The notes beneath the pieces are model-generated. The model made no database searches and was not told the origin of the DNA. It saw only the letters and a list, made by a program, of their open reading frames with translations. The position numbers and the translations under genes are program-made. Shown here piece by piece: positions 33,271-41,682 of a stretch of DNA of 64,000 bases. The DNA is from an uncultured Eubacteriales bacterium (GTDB lineage: Bacteria; Bacillota; Clostridia; Oscillospirales; Oscillospiraceae), in the NCBI GenBank assembly GCA_900545495.1, contig UQZJ01000010.1, forward strand, positions 1 through 64,000, written 5' to 3'. How positions within the stretch are numbered: the stretch's first letter is position 1; each line of letters starts with the position of its first letter.

Positions 33271-35099
33271 TTGACGTTCCTCCCTCCTCTGAAAATACCG
33301 TAGCCGAAGTGGTCACAGCGCAGGCAGCGGGACGCCTCGGTGCGGGCGCCCTCCTCCGTCAGGCCGCATTCAATGTCCTCAAAGTCGCAGCGGCGCTCAC
33401 AGGCCTCCCGCTCGGTGGTGTTGATGCGCCCGTGGGGGCCGCGGTTGTTCAGCCGCGGAGACGGGATGTCCACGTCCACCTCGATCTCGTGCTGGAAGCC
33501 CAGATGTACGTCGATGTTGGCCGCCGCCACCTTACCGGCGGCGATGGCGCGGATGGCTGTGGCGGGGCCGGTGACGCAGTCGCCGCCGGCGAACAGGTTG
33601 TCCATATCACCCACCTGACCGGAAAGACCCGCCACGAACACGCCACGCTTGATGGGGACACCGGCCTGCTCAAAGCCCTGGATCTCGATGCCCTGTCCGA
33701 TGGCCACCACGATGATATCTGCCGGGATGCGCCGCTCCGGCAGGTCGGCCTTGTTGGGGCGGGGCCGCCCGGACTTATCGGTCTCGCCGATGATCTGGGG
33801 CTGTACCCACAGGGCGGCGGCACAGCCGTCCTCATCGGCCTCGATGCGGACGGGAGCCATCAGTGCCTCGATCTCCGCACCCTCCGCCATGGCGCCGGTG
33901 ACCTCGTCAGGCAGCGCCGTCATATCCTCGATGCGGCGGCGGTAGACGCAGGTCACCTTCTCCGCGCCCAGACGGATGGAGCTGCGGGTCACGTCCATGG
34001 CCACGTTGCCGCCGCCGATGACCACCACCTGCTTGCCGGTGAAGTCCGGCATCACATCGTCGCCAATGGCACGGAGCATCTCCACGGCGGACATCACGTT
34101 CTTGCAGTCCTCGCCGGGGATGCCCACCTTCTTATCCTGATGGGCGCCGATGGCGATATACAGGCAGTCGTAGTCCTTTTGCAGCTCCTCCACCCAGACG
34201 TCGGTACCCACGGTAGTGTTGGTGTGGGCCTCAATGCCCAGGGACAGGATGGAGTCGATCTCCGCATCCAGCAGGTGCCGGGGGAACCGGTAGCTGGGGA
34301 TGCCGTAGCGCAGCATACCGCCCAGCTTCGCCCGCTCCTCAAAGACCGTGACTTTGTGACCCATCAGCGCCAGATAGTAAGCGCAGCTCAGACCGCTGGG
34401 GCCGCCGCCGATGATAGCCACCTTCTTGCCGGTGGGCGGCGCGCAGACGGGCTGCGGCACGTCCCCGGCGTGATCCACGGCGTAGCGCTTGAGCCCACGG
34501 ATGTTGATGGCGTCGTCGATCATATTCCGGCGGCACCGGGCCTCGCAGGGATGCTCGCAGATGTAGGCGCAGGCGGTGGGGAAGGGGTTGTCCTTGCGGA
34601 TCAGGCGCACGGCGTCGGCGCAGCGTCCCTCGCCCACCAGCGCCATGTAGCCCGGCACGTCCACGCCGGCCGGACACAGCGCCACGCACGGCACGGGCAG
34701 CTGCAGGCCAGCCAGACACCGGTGGTGTATGATATGCTCCTCATAGTCATCCCGGAAGCCATCCAGACCGTCCAGCACCAGCCGGGCCGCATCCCGGCCG
34801 ATGGCACAGTCGGCGGTGTTCACGATGGTGCGGGCCGTCTTTTCGATGATGGCGATGGTGCTCATGTCGGCGGTGCCGTCCAACACCGTGGCGATGAGCT
34901 TGCTCAGCTGCCCCAGACCGATACGGCAGGGTACGCACTTGCCGCAGGACTGGGCGTGGCACAGCTGCAAAAACGACAGCGACATATCCACGGGGCATAG
35001 ACCCGGCGGACTGGCGGCGATACGGCGCTCTACATCACGGTAGAGATTATCCACCACCGTCTGTGCGCGGCTGGGACTTTTGATATCAAGTCTGCTCAA
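33264..35099 (-). CDS. NuoF-tail/GltD-like chimeric flavoprotein, hydrogenase partner
   Basis: A 611-residue protein read from TTG at 35099, behind AAAGGAGGGA; the longer ATG reading lacks a ribosome site. Residues 45-105 hold a NuoF-type [4Fe-4S] ligand set (SCGKCVPCRIGLGQL). From about 135 it is a GltD-like diflavin-type module: Cys-rich helical region (CEHPCEARCRR), FAD loop GGGPSGLSCAYYLA, NAD(P) loop GGGNVAMDV and the GDCVTGPATAI end. The C terminus adds a Cys stretch (RCLRCD). There is no FMN/NADH NuoF core domain. It probably brings electrons from NAD(P)H to the hydrogenase. Confidence 0.88.
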   Translation of the reverse strand: MSRLDIKSPSRAQTVVDNLYRDVERRIAASPPGLCPVDMSLSFLQLCHAQSCGKCVPCRIGLGQLSKLIATVLDGTADMSTIAIIEKTARTIVNTADCAIGRDAARLVLDGLDGFRDDYEEHIIHHRCLAGLQLPVPCVALCPAGVDVPGYMALVGEGRCADAVRLIRKDNPFPTACAYICEHPCEARCRRNMIDDAINIRGLKRYAVDHAGDVPQPVCAPPTGKKVAIIGGGPSGLSCAYYLALMGHKVTVFEERAKLGGMLRYGIPSYRFPRHLLDAEIDSILSLGIEAHTNTTVGTDVWVEELQKDYDCLYIAIGAHQDKKVGIPGEDCKNVMSAVEMLRAIGDDVMPDFTGKQVVVIGGGNVAMDVTRSSIRLGAEKVTCVYRRRIEDMTALPDEVTGAMAEGAEIEALMAPVRIEADEDGCAAALWVQPQIIGETDKSGRPRPNKADLPERRIPADIIVVAIGQGIEIQGFEQAGVPIKRGVFVAGLSGQVGDMDNLFAGGDCVTGPATAIRAIAAGKVAAANIDVHLGFQHEIEVDVDIPSPRLNNRGPHGRINTTEREACERRCDFEDIECGLTEEGARTEASRCLRCDHFGYGIFRGGRNVKW

Positions 35100-35370
35100 G
35101 GCAGATCCCTCCTTTCGTCCGTTCCGCGCGGACATCGTTCTTCCGGCGCGGGACAATCGCTTAGATTGAGACAAGAATGCCACAAAAAACGAAAAATGTC
35201 AATCAAAAATAAAAAGTTATCAAAGTGATGCAAAAAACTTGAAAAACGGCGCGTTCCTATCTGCAATAATTTTAACATACCTACGTCCTGTACGTTGGAA
35301 AGACGTATTCTGACGAAACTGTTTACCGAGAATACCACTATTTGCAAAAATCCCGTACCGGCGGGTATGC
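35100..35370. other. Divergent region between hydrogenase and trkH
   Basis: 271 bases, AT-rich compared with its surroundings. It carries the weak hydrogenase promoter listed at 35174-35202. I looked for a Rex-type TTGTGAANNNNTTCACAA site and found none. Confidence 0.6.
35174..35202 (-). promoter_or_regulatory. Candidate promoter of the hydrogenase operon
   Basis: TTGACA (complement of 35197-35202), 17-base spacer and CATTCT (complement of 35174-35179). The -35 is perfect, the -10 is poor, so an activator may be needed. Confidence 0.5.
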
Positions 35371-35399
35371 TTGACAGTGCCGCGCAGGGGATATATAAT
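35371..35399 (+). promoter_or_regulatory. Consensus promoter of trkH
   Basis: TTGACA at 35371-35376, 17-base spacer, TATAAT at 35394-35399: a perfect match. Confidence 0.92.
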
Positions 35400-35417
35400 C
35401 CTGTATGTATCCGAGTA

Positions 35418-35480
35418 AGGCATCCCCGCCGGCTGTGCGGCCAGAATGGGGGTGCCTACTTTTGCCGCGAGAGACGCGGC
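35418..35480 (+). promoter_or_regulatory. Structured leader of trkH
   Basis: Two hairpins in a 92-base leader. First, AGGCATCCCC (35418-35427) with GGGGGTGCCT (35448-35457) around an inner GCCG/CGGC stem. Second, GCCGCG (35464-35469) with CGCGGC (35475-35480). The ribosome site GAGGTAATGAC follows at about 35487. No known riboswitch core was recognised. Confidence 0.6.
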
Positions 35481-35497
35481 GTATCTGAGGTAATGAC

Positions 35498-36937
35498 ATG
35501 AACTTTCGATTGATCGCAAATACTACCAGCTACGTGCTGTGGGTGGAGGCGGGCTTCCTGCTGCTGCCGCTGCTGGTGTCCGTCCTGTACGGCGAGCCGT
35601 GGATGCCGTTTTTTGCCACGGCGGTGCTGTGCATCCTGATCGGCTTTATTTTGCAGCTGGTGCCGGTGAAGAAGGCGCAGATGCACAGCCGGGACGGTTT
35701 TATGGCCGTGGCGTTGGGCTGGATAGCCCTGTCGCTGACCGGTGCGCTGCCCTATGTGTTCAGCGGCGCCCTGACGGAATATGAGGACGCCGTATTCGAG
35801 ACGGTATCCGGCCTGACCACCACCGGCTCCACGGTGTTTCCCGAGGTGGAGCATCTGTACCGCAGCGTGCTTTTATGGCGCTCCCTGACCCAGTGGATGG
35901 GCGGCATGGGCGTGCTGGTGCTGTTTCTGGCGCTGATGCCCAAGCTGGGTGACGGCGCGGTGTACCTGATGCGGGCGGAGAGCCCCGGCCCCATTAAGTC
36001 CAAGCTGGTGCCAAAGGTGGGCAGCACCGCCAAGATCCTCTACACCATCTATCTGGCGCTGACCGCGCTGGAGATGCTGTGCCTGCGTCTGGCGGGTCTG
36101 ACATGGTTCTCCGCGGTCAACCACGCCTTTACCACCATGGCCACCGGCGGCTTTTCCATCAACAATACCTCCCTGTCGGGCAGCAGCCCGGCGGTGATGT
36201 GGATCGTGACGATCTTCTCCTTTCTGGCGGGCGTCAACTTCTCCCTGCTGTTTCTGGCGGTCACCGGCAAGCTCCGCGCCGCCCTGCACAGCGAGGAGCT
36301 GCGGGTCTATACGGCCGTGGTGGTGGGTATGACGCTGCTGATCTGCCTGTGTCTGCGGTTGCAGGCCGGGATACCGCTGAGCGGCTCCATCACGGACGCG
36401 GCATTCCAGACCGTGACCATCATCACCACCACCGGCTTTGCCACGGTGGACTTCGCCATGTGGCCCACCTTCTGCCGTATGGCGCTGCTGGTGCTGATGT
36501 TCTCCGGCGGCTGTGCCGGCTCCACCGCCGGCGGCATGAAGGTGTCCCGCGTGCTGATCCTGTGGAAGTCGCTGGTGCGCGAACTGAAGCGGATGGTACA
36601 CCCCAACCACGTCAGCGTCATCAAGGTGGACGGTCAGCCGGTGGAGGAGCGGGTGGTGTCGTCCACCGGCGCCTACATCATGGCGTATATGGTGGTGCTG
36701 CTGGCCGGCGCACTGGTAGTGAGCTGGGACAACTACGGCTTTCAGGAGTCCTTTGCCGCGTCCCTGACCTGCATCAGCAACGTGGGGCCGGGCCTGGGCA
36801 TTCTGGGACCCATGGAAAACTTCTCCATCCTCTCGCCGCTGAGCAAGGTGGTGCTGTCGCTGGAGATGCTGACGGGCCGTCTGGAGCTGATGCCCATGCT
36901 GGCGCTGCTGAGCCGCGGTGTGTGGCGGGATCGCTGA
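35498..36937 (+). CDS. trkH: TrkH-family potassium transporter
   Basis: A 479-residue membrane protein with the four MPM repeats of the Trk/Ktr/HKT superfamily. Selectivity-filter-like loops include SGLTTTGSTV, TMATGGFSINN, TTTGFATVDF and CISNVGPGLG; each P-loop carries the key Gly. It imports K+. Its usual cytosolic TrkA/KtrA partner is not encoded in this window. The leader has two hairpins and a consensus promoter. Confidence 0.93.
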   Translation: MNFRLIANTTSYVLWVEAGFLLLPLLVSVLYGEPWMPFFATAVLCILIGFILQLVPVKKAQMHSRDGFMAVALGWIALSLTGALPYVFSGALTEYEDAVFETVSGLTTTGSTVFPEVEHLYRSVLLWRSLTQWMGGMGVLVLFLALMPKLGDGAVYLMRAESPGPIKSKLVPKVGSTAKILYTIYLALTALEMLCLRLAGLTWFSAVNHAFTTMATGGFSINNTSLSGSSPAVMWIVTIFSFLAGVNFSLLFLAVTGKLRAALHSEELRVYTAVVVGMTLLICLCLRLQAGIPLSGSITDAAFQTVTIITTTGFATVDFAMWPTFCRMALLVLMFSGGCAGSTAGGMKVSRVLILWKSLVRELKRMVHPNHVSVIKVDGQPVEERVVSSTGAYIMAYMVVLLAGALVVSWDNYGFQESFAASLTCISNVGPGLGILGPMENFSILSPLSKVVLSLEMLTGRLELMPMLALLSRGVWRDR

Positions 36938-36943
36938 ATAAAA

Positions 36944-36973
36944 AACGGACGCGGCCATGGGGCTGCGTCCGTT
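36944..36973. terminator. Terminator between trkH and the convergent gene
   Basis: A 13-bp stem with one G-T pair (36944-36956 with 36961-36973), loop ATGG. On the minus strand it is followed by TTTTTTATTC, so it mainly serves the gene at 36993-37253. Confidence 0.85.
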
Positions 36974-36992
36974 CTGCTGTATGGGGGCTCGA

Positions 36993-37253
36993 TCAGGCGT
37001 GGGCGGTGCAATAGGCGTCGTAGCGGGACTGGAGCCAGTCTTGCAGCTTCTGGACCCCGTCGTCGTCCCACGGGAAGTCCTGTTCCTCTACGTCCCGCGC
37101 CAGCTCGTAGCACAGCTGGGAGTACACGGCGGCGTGGAGCAGACCGGCGTCCTTGTCGGTGGCGAAGCGATAGCGGAACTCACCGATGGAGCCGGTGTAG
37201 ACAAAGGCCCGCTTGAACCAGCGGGGCGTAAGTGCGGCAAACTGAGGGTGCAT
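36993..37253 (-). CDS. Hypothetical protein, 86 residues
   Basis: A soluble 86-residue protein (start MHPQFAALTPRWFKRAFVYT, ends DWLQSRYDAYCTAHA). The ATG at 37253 follows AAAGGATGG. No motif or family recognised. Confidence 0.6.
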   Translation of the reverse strand: MHPQFAALTPRWFKRAFVYTGSIGEFRYRFATDKDAGLLHAAVYSQLCYELARDVEEQDFPWDDDGVQKLQDWLQSRYDAYCTAHA

Positions 37254-37374
37254 GGAGATCCATCCTTTCCGGAAAGCTAAGCGGGCGCGGGACACCGGCG
37301 GTGCGTGCGTCCGCTCCGACAGACAGCATACCACAAAAGCCGGTGTTTGTCCAAGAAGAATTCACAAATACTTA

Positions 37375-37403
37375 TTGCAAACAGACCAAACGTATGGTAC
37401 AAT
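37375..37403 (+). promoter_or_regulatory. Promoter of pfkA
   Basis: TTGCAA at 37375-37380, 17-base spacer, TACAAT at 37398-37403. Leader of about 60 bases before the ATG. Confidence 0.82.
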
Positions 37404-37470
37404 GCGAGACAAGAAAACGATGGGGTATCGCCTGCGGGCGTGCCGCAAAACAGGAAAGAGGTAAGCTTTT

Positions 37471-38448
37471 ATGAACAATGCAGTCAAGCGTATCGGCGTA
37501 CTGACCAGCGGCGGCGACGCACCGGGCATGAACGCCTGCATCCGTGCGGTGGTACGCAGCTCTCTGGCCCGCGGCATCGAGTGCGTGGGCATCCGCAGAG
37601 GCTATGCCGGTCTGATCGCCGGGGACTTCATGGAAATGGACAACGCCAGTGTCAGCCGGATCATCAACCGGGGCGGCACCATCCTGTACAGCGCCCGGTG
37701 CGACGAGTTCCGCACCGAGGAGGGGCAGCGGAAGGCGGCCAACACCTGCAAGCTGCTGGGGCTGGACGGTCTGGTGGCCATCGGCGGCGACGGTACGTTC
37801 CGCGGTGCGCAGGATCTGTCCAAGTTTGGCATCTCCGTGGTGGGTATCCCCGGCACCATCGACAACGACATCAACTGCACCGATTACACCATCGGCTTTG
37901 ATACCGCCGCCAACACGGCGGTGGAGTGCATCGACCGTCTGCGCGACACCATGCAGTCCCACGAGCGCTGCTCCGTGGTGGAGGTCATGGGTCACCGCGC
38001 CGGGTATCTGGCGCTGTATGTGGGCGTGGCTGTGGGCGCTACGGCGGTGCTGGTGCCGGAGCGCGAGTACGACTTCGAGCAGCACGTGGCGGAGAAGATC
38101 CGCCGGGCCCGGCTGCGCGGCAAGACCAACTTTATGATCGTGGTGGCCGAGGGCGCCGCCAGCGGTATCGCCGTGGGCGAGGAGATCCGGGAGAAGCTGG
38201 GACTGGATCCCCGCGTCACCATTCTGGGTCACATCCAGCGGGGCGGCAACGCCAGCGCCAAGGATCGTGTCATGGCTACCCGCATGGGCTACGAGGCGGT
38301 GCAGCTGCTGGCGGAGGGGCAGACCAACCGCATCATCTGCGCCAGAGGGGAGCAGATCACCGACGTGGACATCGACGAGGGGCTCGCCATGAAGAAGACG
38401 CTGAATCCCGAGGAGCTGGAGGTCATGACCGTCATGACCGGCCGGTAA
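37471..38448 (+). CDS. pfkA: ATP-dependent 6-phosphofructokinase
   Basis: A 325-residue PfkA (about the normal 320). The ATP/Mg site is GGDGTFRGA, the F6P site is PGTIDNDINCTDYT, the allosteric region includes MGHRAGYLALYVGVAVGA, and GHIQRGGNASAKDRVMATRMG lies near the end. The Gly in GGDG after the phosphate loop favours ATP over pyrophosphate as donor. It commits glucose to glycolysis. AAAGAGG precedes the ATG. Confidence 0.96.
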   Translation: MNNAVKRIGVLTSGGDAPGMNACIRAVVRSSLARGIECVGIRRGYAGLIAGDFMEMDNASVSRIINRGGTILYSARCDEFRTEEGQRKAANTCKLLGLDGLVAIGGDGTFRGAQDLSKFGISVVGIPGTIDNDINCTDYTIGFDTAANTAVECIDRLRDTMQSHERCSVVEVMGHRAGYLALYVGVAVGATAVLVPEREYDFEQHVAEKIRRARLRGKTNFMIVVAEGAASGIAVGEEIREKLGLDPRVTILGHIQRGGNASAKDRVMATRMGYEAVQLLAEGQTNRIICARGEQITDVDIDEGLAMKKTLNPEELEVMTVMTGR

Positions 38449-38472
38449 GCACATCGTGCAGCATACAGAAGA

Positions 38473-38503
38473 ACGCCGTCTGCATCGCGCAGACGGCGTC
38501 CTT
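38473..38503 (+). terminator. Terminator of pfkA
   Basis: An 11-bp stem (38473-38483 with 38489-38499), 5-base loop, then CCTTTTAT. Confidence 0.88.
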
Positions 38504-38543
38504 TTATAGGCCGGGCGGTGTACCGCCGCAGGGGGGGGCGGGC

Positions 38544-38572
38544 TTGCCATGGGAGGGTGTCTGTGCTATACT
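38544..38572 (+). promoter_or_regulatory. Promoter of the NhaC-like gene
   Basis: TTGCCA at 38544-38549, 17-base spacer, TATACT at 38567-38572. Confidence 0.82.
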
Positions 38573-38604
38573 ACGGATATCATCCTAAGTAAGGAGAACG
38601 CACC

Positions 38605-39954
38605 ATGCTGCAGATCGTAATGGCCTTTGCACCCCTCGTGTTTTTGATCCTTTACGCGCTGAAGACCCGCAAGATGGCGGATGCCATGGTACTGGCCACG
38701 CTGCTGGCTATGGTGCTGCTGCACCGGCAGCATTTTCTCACCGGTACCATCGACGCCATGTATACCGCGCTGTCCAACTCCTCATACCAGTTTGCACTGT
38801 GCGTCATCATCGGCTTCGGCGGCATGATCACGCTGTTTCAGGAGTCCGGCGCCCTTATGGGGTTCCGGGATCTGCTGCTGAAGATCGCCTCCGGCCCCAG
38901 GCGGACGCTGGTGCTGGCGTGGCTCATGTCGGCCATCATGTTTCTGGACGAGTACCTCAGCGCCCTGACGGTGACCTTCTCCATGCGGGAGATCACCGAT
39001 AAAAACCGTATCCCCCGTGAGCATCTGGCGCTGCAGGCCAATATCATCGCGTGCTGCCTGTGTGTCGCCGTGCCGTTTTCCAGCTGGACGGCGTTCAGCG
39101 TGGGACTGATCTCGGCACACGGTCTCGGTTTCAGCGACTATGTCCGCGCCATTCCCTATATGTTCTACCCGCTGGGCATGATGCTGCTGTGCCTGCTGCT
39201 GGCGGTGGGGGCCTTCCCCAAGCTGGGCGGACTGAAGCGCGCCTATCAGCGGGTGCAGAGCGGCGGCCTCGCCTTTGAGCGGGACGACACCATGGAGAGG
39301 CTGGTGGACATCCCCGATGTGGACGAGAGCCGCGTGTCCTCCGCGTGGAACGCCATCGTACCGCTGGCGGTGCTGGTGGGCGGCACCATCGCCTACGGCA
39401 ACGATCTGGTCCACGGCATGATCATGGCCATCATCGCCCAGTTCCTGCTGTATGTACCACAGAAGATCATGACGGTGGGGAAGTTCTTCGAGCATTTCTT
39501 CAACGGAGCCAAGGGCATGACCACGCTGGCCATCGTGGTGGGCTTCGGCTTCATGCTCAGCGAGGCCAACCGGGACTTGGGTCTCTTTGATACGCTGATC
39601 ACCAGCATCGGCGGCGCCGTACCCGCGTTTTTGATCCCGGCGCTGGCATTTCTGCTGGTGGCGGCAACGGTGTTCGCCGTGGGCAGCTGCTGGGTGGTCA
39701 TGACCCTCGCCATCCCGGTATTCCTGCCGCTGGCTGCGTCCGTGGGGCTGCCTGCGCCGGTGATCGTTGCCGCCATCATGAGCGGCGTATCGCTGGGGTA
39801 CAGCACCTGCTTCTACGCCGACGCGGTGTTCATGACCACGGCGGGTACCGGCGTGTCCAACATCACCATCATCAAGACCACGGCGCCCTACGCCGCGGTG
39901 GGAGCGGCGGTGGCGGTGATCGGATTTTTGCTGTGCGGTCTGGGCGTATTGTAA
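38605..39954 (+). CDS. Na+/H+ antiporter, NhaC family
   Basis: A 449-residue protein with about 12 helices. NhaC-type signatures include IIGFGGMITLFQESGALMGF, MFLDEYLSALTVTFSMREIT and SGVSLGYSTCFYADAVFMTT. It probably exchanges Na+ for H+ across the membrane. A paired Asp/Glu in FLDEYLSAL is a likely ion site. Alternative substrates (for example malate-Na+/lactate) cannot be ruled out. AAGGAGA precedes the ATG. Confidence 0.85.
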   Translation: MLQIVMAFAPLVFLILYALKTRKMADAMVLATLLAMVLLHRQHFLTGTIDAMYTALSNSSYQFALCVIIGFGGMITLFQESGALMGFRDLLLKIASGPRRTLVLAWLMSAIMFLDEYLSALTVTFSMREITDKNRIPREHLALQANIIACCLCVAVPFSSWTAFSVGLISAHGLGFSDYVRAIPYMFYPLGMMLLCLLLAVGAFPKLGGLKRAYQRVQSGGLAFERDDTMERLVDIPDVDESRVSSAWNAIVPLAVLVGGTIAYGNDLVHGMIMAIIAQFLLYVPQKIMTVGKFFEHFFNGAKGMTTLAIVVGFGFMLSEANRDLGLFDTLITSIGGAVPAFLIPALAFLLVAATVFAVGSCWVVMTLAIPVFLPLAASVGLPAPVIVAAIMSGVSLGYSTCFYADAVFMTTAGTGVSNITIIKTTAPYAAVGAAVAVIGFLLCGLGVL

Positions 39955-40038
39955 CAGCGTATAAGCGGGGGCGGATGTCCGAGGGGGTGTCCGCTCCTGT
40001 TCTTTGCGGCTTTTTAACTCGACTTGGCGCGGGTTTTC

Positions 40039-40047
40039 TGGTATACT
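40039..40047 (+). promoter_or_regulatory. Extended -10 promoter of the CNNM gene
   Basis: TGGTATACT at 40039-40047, an extended -10 with weak -35 (TCGACT at 40019-40024). Start near 40054, leaving a leader of about 190 bases. Confidence 0.6.
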
Positions 40048-40084
40048 GCCATCAGCTTATCAAGAAGGAGGGGATCACGCTTAT

Positions 40085-40195
40085 ATGGATACTGACGGCG
40101 GTGACTATCCGGGTAACCATCTGAACTGCCATCTGTTTGTGGAAGCATATCTGCGCTGTGTTTTGCGGGGCAGACGTGCTTTTTTGCGCTTATAG
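40085..40195 (+). CDS. Upstream ORF of 36 codons in the CNNM leader
   Basis: An ORF beginning MDTDGGDYPGNHL with an AAGGAGGGG site, but about 14 bases upstream, which is longer than usual. It lies fully in the leader of the CNNM gene. The opening MDTDG resembles CorC-type proteins, so it could be a decayed copy of an N terminus. It may equally be a leader peptide. Low confidence that it is translated. Confidence 0.35.
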   Translation: MDTDGGDYPGNHLNCHLFVEAYLRCVLRGRRAFLRL

Positions 40196-40244
40196 GTGTC
40201 TATCCACCGGTAAAAAACAGACGACAGAAAAGGAGTTACATATT

Positions 40245-41489
40245 TTGTCAACCACAACTTGTATTGTATTTATGGCGGTCTGCCTGCTGCTATCCGCCTA
40301 TTTTTCCGCCACAGAGACGGCGTTTTCCTCCGCCAACACCACGCGGCTCCGGACGCTGGCGGAGAAGGGGAGCAGAAACGCGGCGCTGAGTCTGAAGCTG
40401 CTGGGGCAGTACGACCGGCTGCTGTCCACCATCCTCATCGGCAACAACATCGTCAATATCGCCACCGCGTCCATCGGCACGGTGCTGTTCGTGCGGCACT
40501 ACGGCGACGCGGGCGCCACCATCTCCACGGTGGTGGTGACGGTGGTGGTGCTGATCTTCGGCGAGATCTCCCCCAAGAGCATCGCCAAGGACTGCGCGGA
40601 GCGGTGTACCATGCTGTCCGCCCCCATCCTGCGGGTGTTCATCTGGGTGCTGCTGCCGCTGAACTGGCTGTTTTCCCTGTGGAAGAAGCTGCTGAGCCGG
40701 GTGTTCCGTCTCAGCGGCGCGAGCAAAATGTCCCAGGAGGAGCTGCTGATGCTGGTGGACGAGGTGCAGCAGGACGGCAGCATCGACCGGGACGAGGGCG
40801 AGCTGCTGAAAAACGCCATCGGCTTTTCCGAGCAGGTGGCGCAGGACATCCTCATCCACCGGGTGGATCTGGCGGCGCTGCCCGTCACCGCCGGCAAGGA
40901 GGAGGTGGCGGCGCTGTTTACCAAGACCAAATACTCCCGGCTGCTGATCTACGAGGATTCCATCGACCACATTCTTGGTACCATCCACCGGAAGGAATTC
41001 TATGTGGGCTGCGGCGTGACGGACAAGCCGCTGCGGGACATCATCTCTCCGCCGCTGTTTGCGCTGGAGAACGAGCCCATCCGCCTGCTGCTGAAGAAGC
41101 TGCAGCAGGCCAAGACCCATGTGGCGGTGGTGGTGGACGAATGCGGCGGCACCTGCGGCATCGTCACCATGGAGGACATTCTGGAGGAGCTGGTGGGCGA
41201 GATCTGGGACGAGCACGACGAGGAGGAGGTGTTCCTGCGGAAGCTGGGGCCGGACGCCTACGCGGTGGACGCTGCCATGGATTTCGACGACTTCGCCGCC
41301 TACTTCCACCTCAAGACCGATTCGGAGATGGTATCCGTCAGCGGCTGGGTCATGGAGCAGTTCGGCCGCGTGCCGGAGGCGGGGGACAGCTTTACCTTCG
41401 ACGGCCTGCGCGTGGAGGTCACCCGGGTGGAGAACCACCGCATCGAGGAGATCCATGTGGAGCGGGAGACGCCGAAGGCCACTGCGTGA
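40245..41489 (+). CDS. CNNM/CorC-family transporter (DUF21, CBS pair, CorC_HlyC)
   Basis: A 414-residue protein from TTG at 40245 (AAAAGGAG upstream); a longer in-frame reading begins at 40137 but has no ribosome site. Four N-terminal helices (DUF21; SAYFSATETAFSSANTTRL, IGNNIVNIATASI) are followed by a CBS pair (about residues 190-320, with VHRKEFYVGCG and CGGTCGIVTMEDILEELVGE) and a C-terminal CorC/HlyC domain. The family exports Mg2+ or Co2+ or senses Mg2+. Confidence 0.92.
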   Translation: MSTTTCIVFMAVCLLLSAYFSATETAFSSANTTRLRTLAEKGSRNAALSLKLLGQYDRLLSTILIGNNIVNIATASIGTVLFVRHYGDAGATISTVVVTVVVLIFGEISPKSIAKDCAERCTMLSAPILRVFIWVLLPLNWLFSLWKKLLSRVFRLSGASKMSQEELLMLVDEVQQDGSIDRDEGELLKNAIGFSEQVAQDILIHRVDLAALPVTAGKEEVAALFTKTKYSRLLIYEDSIDHILGTIHRKEFYVGCGVTDKPLRDIISPPLFALENEPIRLLLKKLQQAKTHVAVVVDECGGTCGIVTMEDILEELVGEIWDEHDEEEVFLRKLGPDAYAVDAAMDFDDFAAYFHLKTDSEMVSVSGWVMEQFGRVPEAGDSFTFDGLRVEVTRVENHRIEEIHVERETPKATA

Positions 41490-41513
41490 CCGATATAGAC
41501 CCGTATGGTTGCA

Positions 41514-41541
41514 GAAAAAAGCCGCGAGAGCGGCTTTTTTC
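41514..41541 (+). terminator. Terminator of the CNNM gene
   Basis: A 12-bp stem (41514-41525 with 41530-41541) with GAGA loop and A/T flanks. Confidence 0.92.
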
Positions 41542-41614
41542 TTTGCGTGGCGATAGAAAACGGCGGTTTTTGCGCCACCACGCCAAAAAAATTGTCAGGT
41601 ATACAAAAAATGTT

Positions 41615-41643
41615 TTGGTTTTGTTAAGAAAGTGTGGTACAAT
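41615..41643 (+). promoter_or_regulatory. Promoter of the NCS2 permease
   Basis: TTGGTT at 41615-41620, 17-base spacer, TACAAT at 41638-41643. No purine riboswitch core was found between it and the gene. Confidence 0.72.
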
Positions 41644-41682
41644 AGATAATATCACAGGCGGCAGCTCGAAGGAGGACACACC

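Noticed and set aside
35100..35370. Rex (NADH/NAD+) operator at the hydrogenase operon
   Set aside because: No TTGTGAA-N4-TTCACAA palindrome was found in either strand.
35400..35497. c-di-AMP (ydaO) riboswitch before trkH
   Set aside because: The leader is only about 90 bases, shorter than that class, and the core motifs are absent.
39964..40015. Terminator after the NhaC-like gene
   Set aside because: Only a weak 9-bp stem with G-T pairs and a 14-base loop, and the T run lies too far from it.
40054..40244. M-box (Mg2+) riboswitch in the CNNM leader
   Set aside because: The conserved GCTGCTGCCC and AATGGGTCAACAG segments are missing.
41581..41682. Purine riboswitch before the NCS2 permease
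   Set aside because: The conserved loops of the aptamer are absent; the promoter leaves a leader of only about 30 bases.
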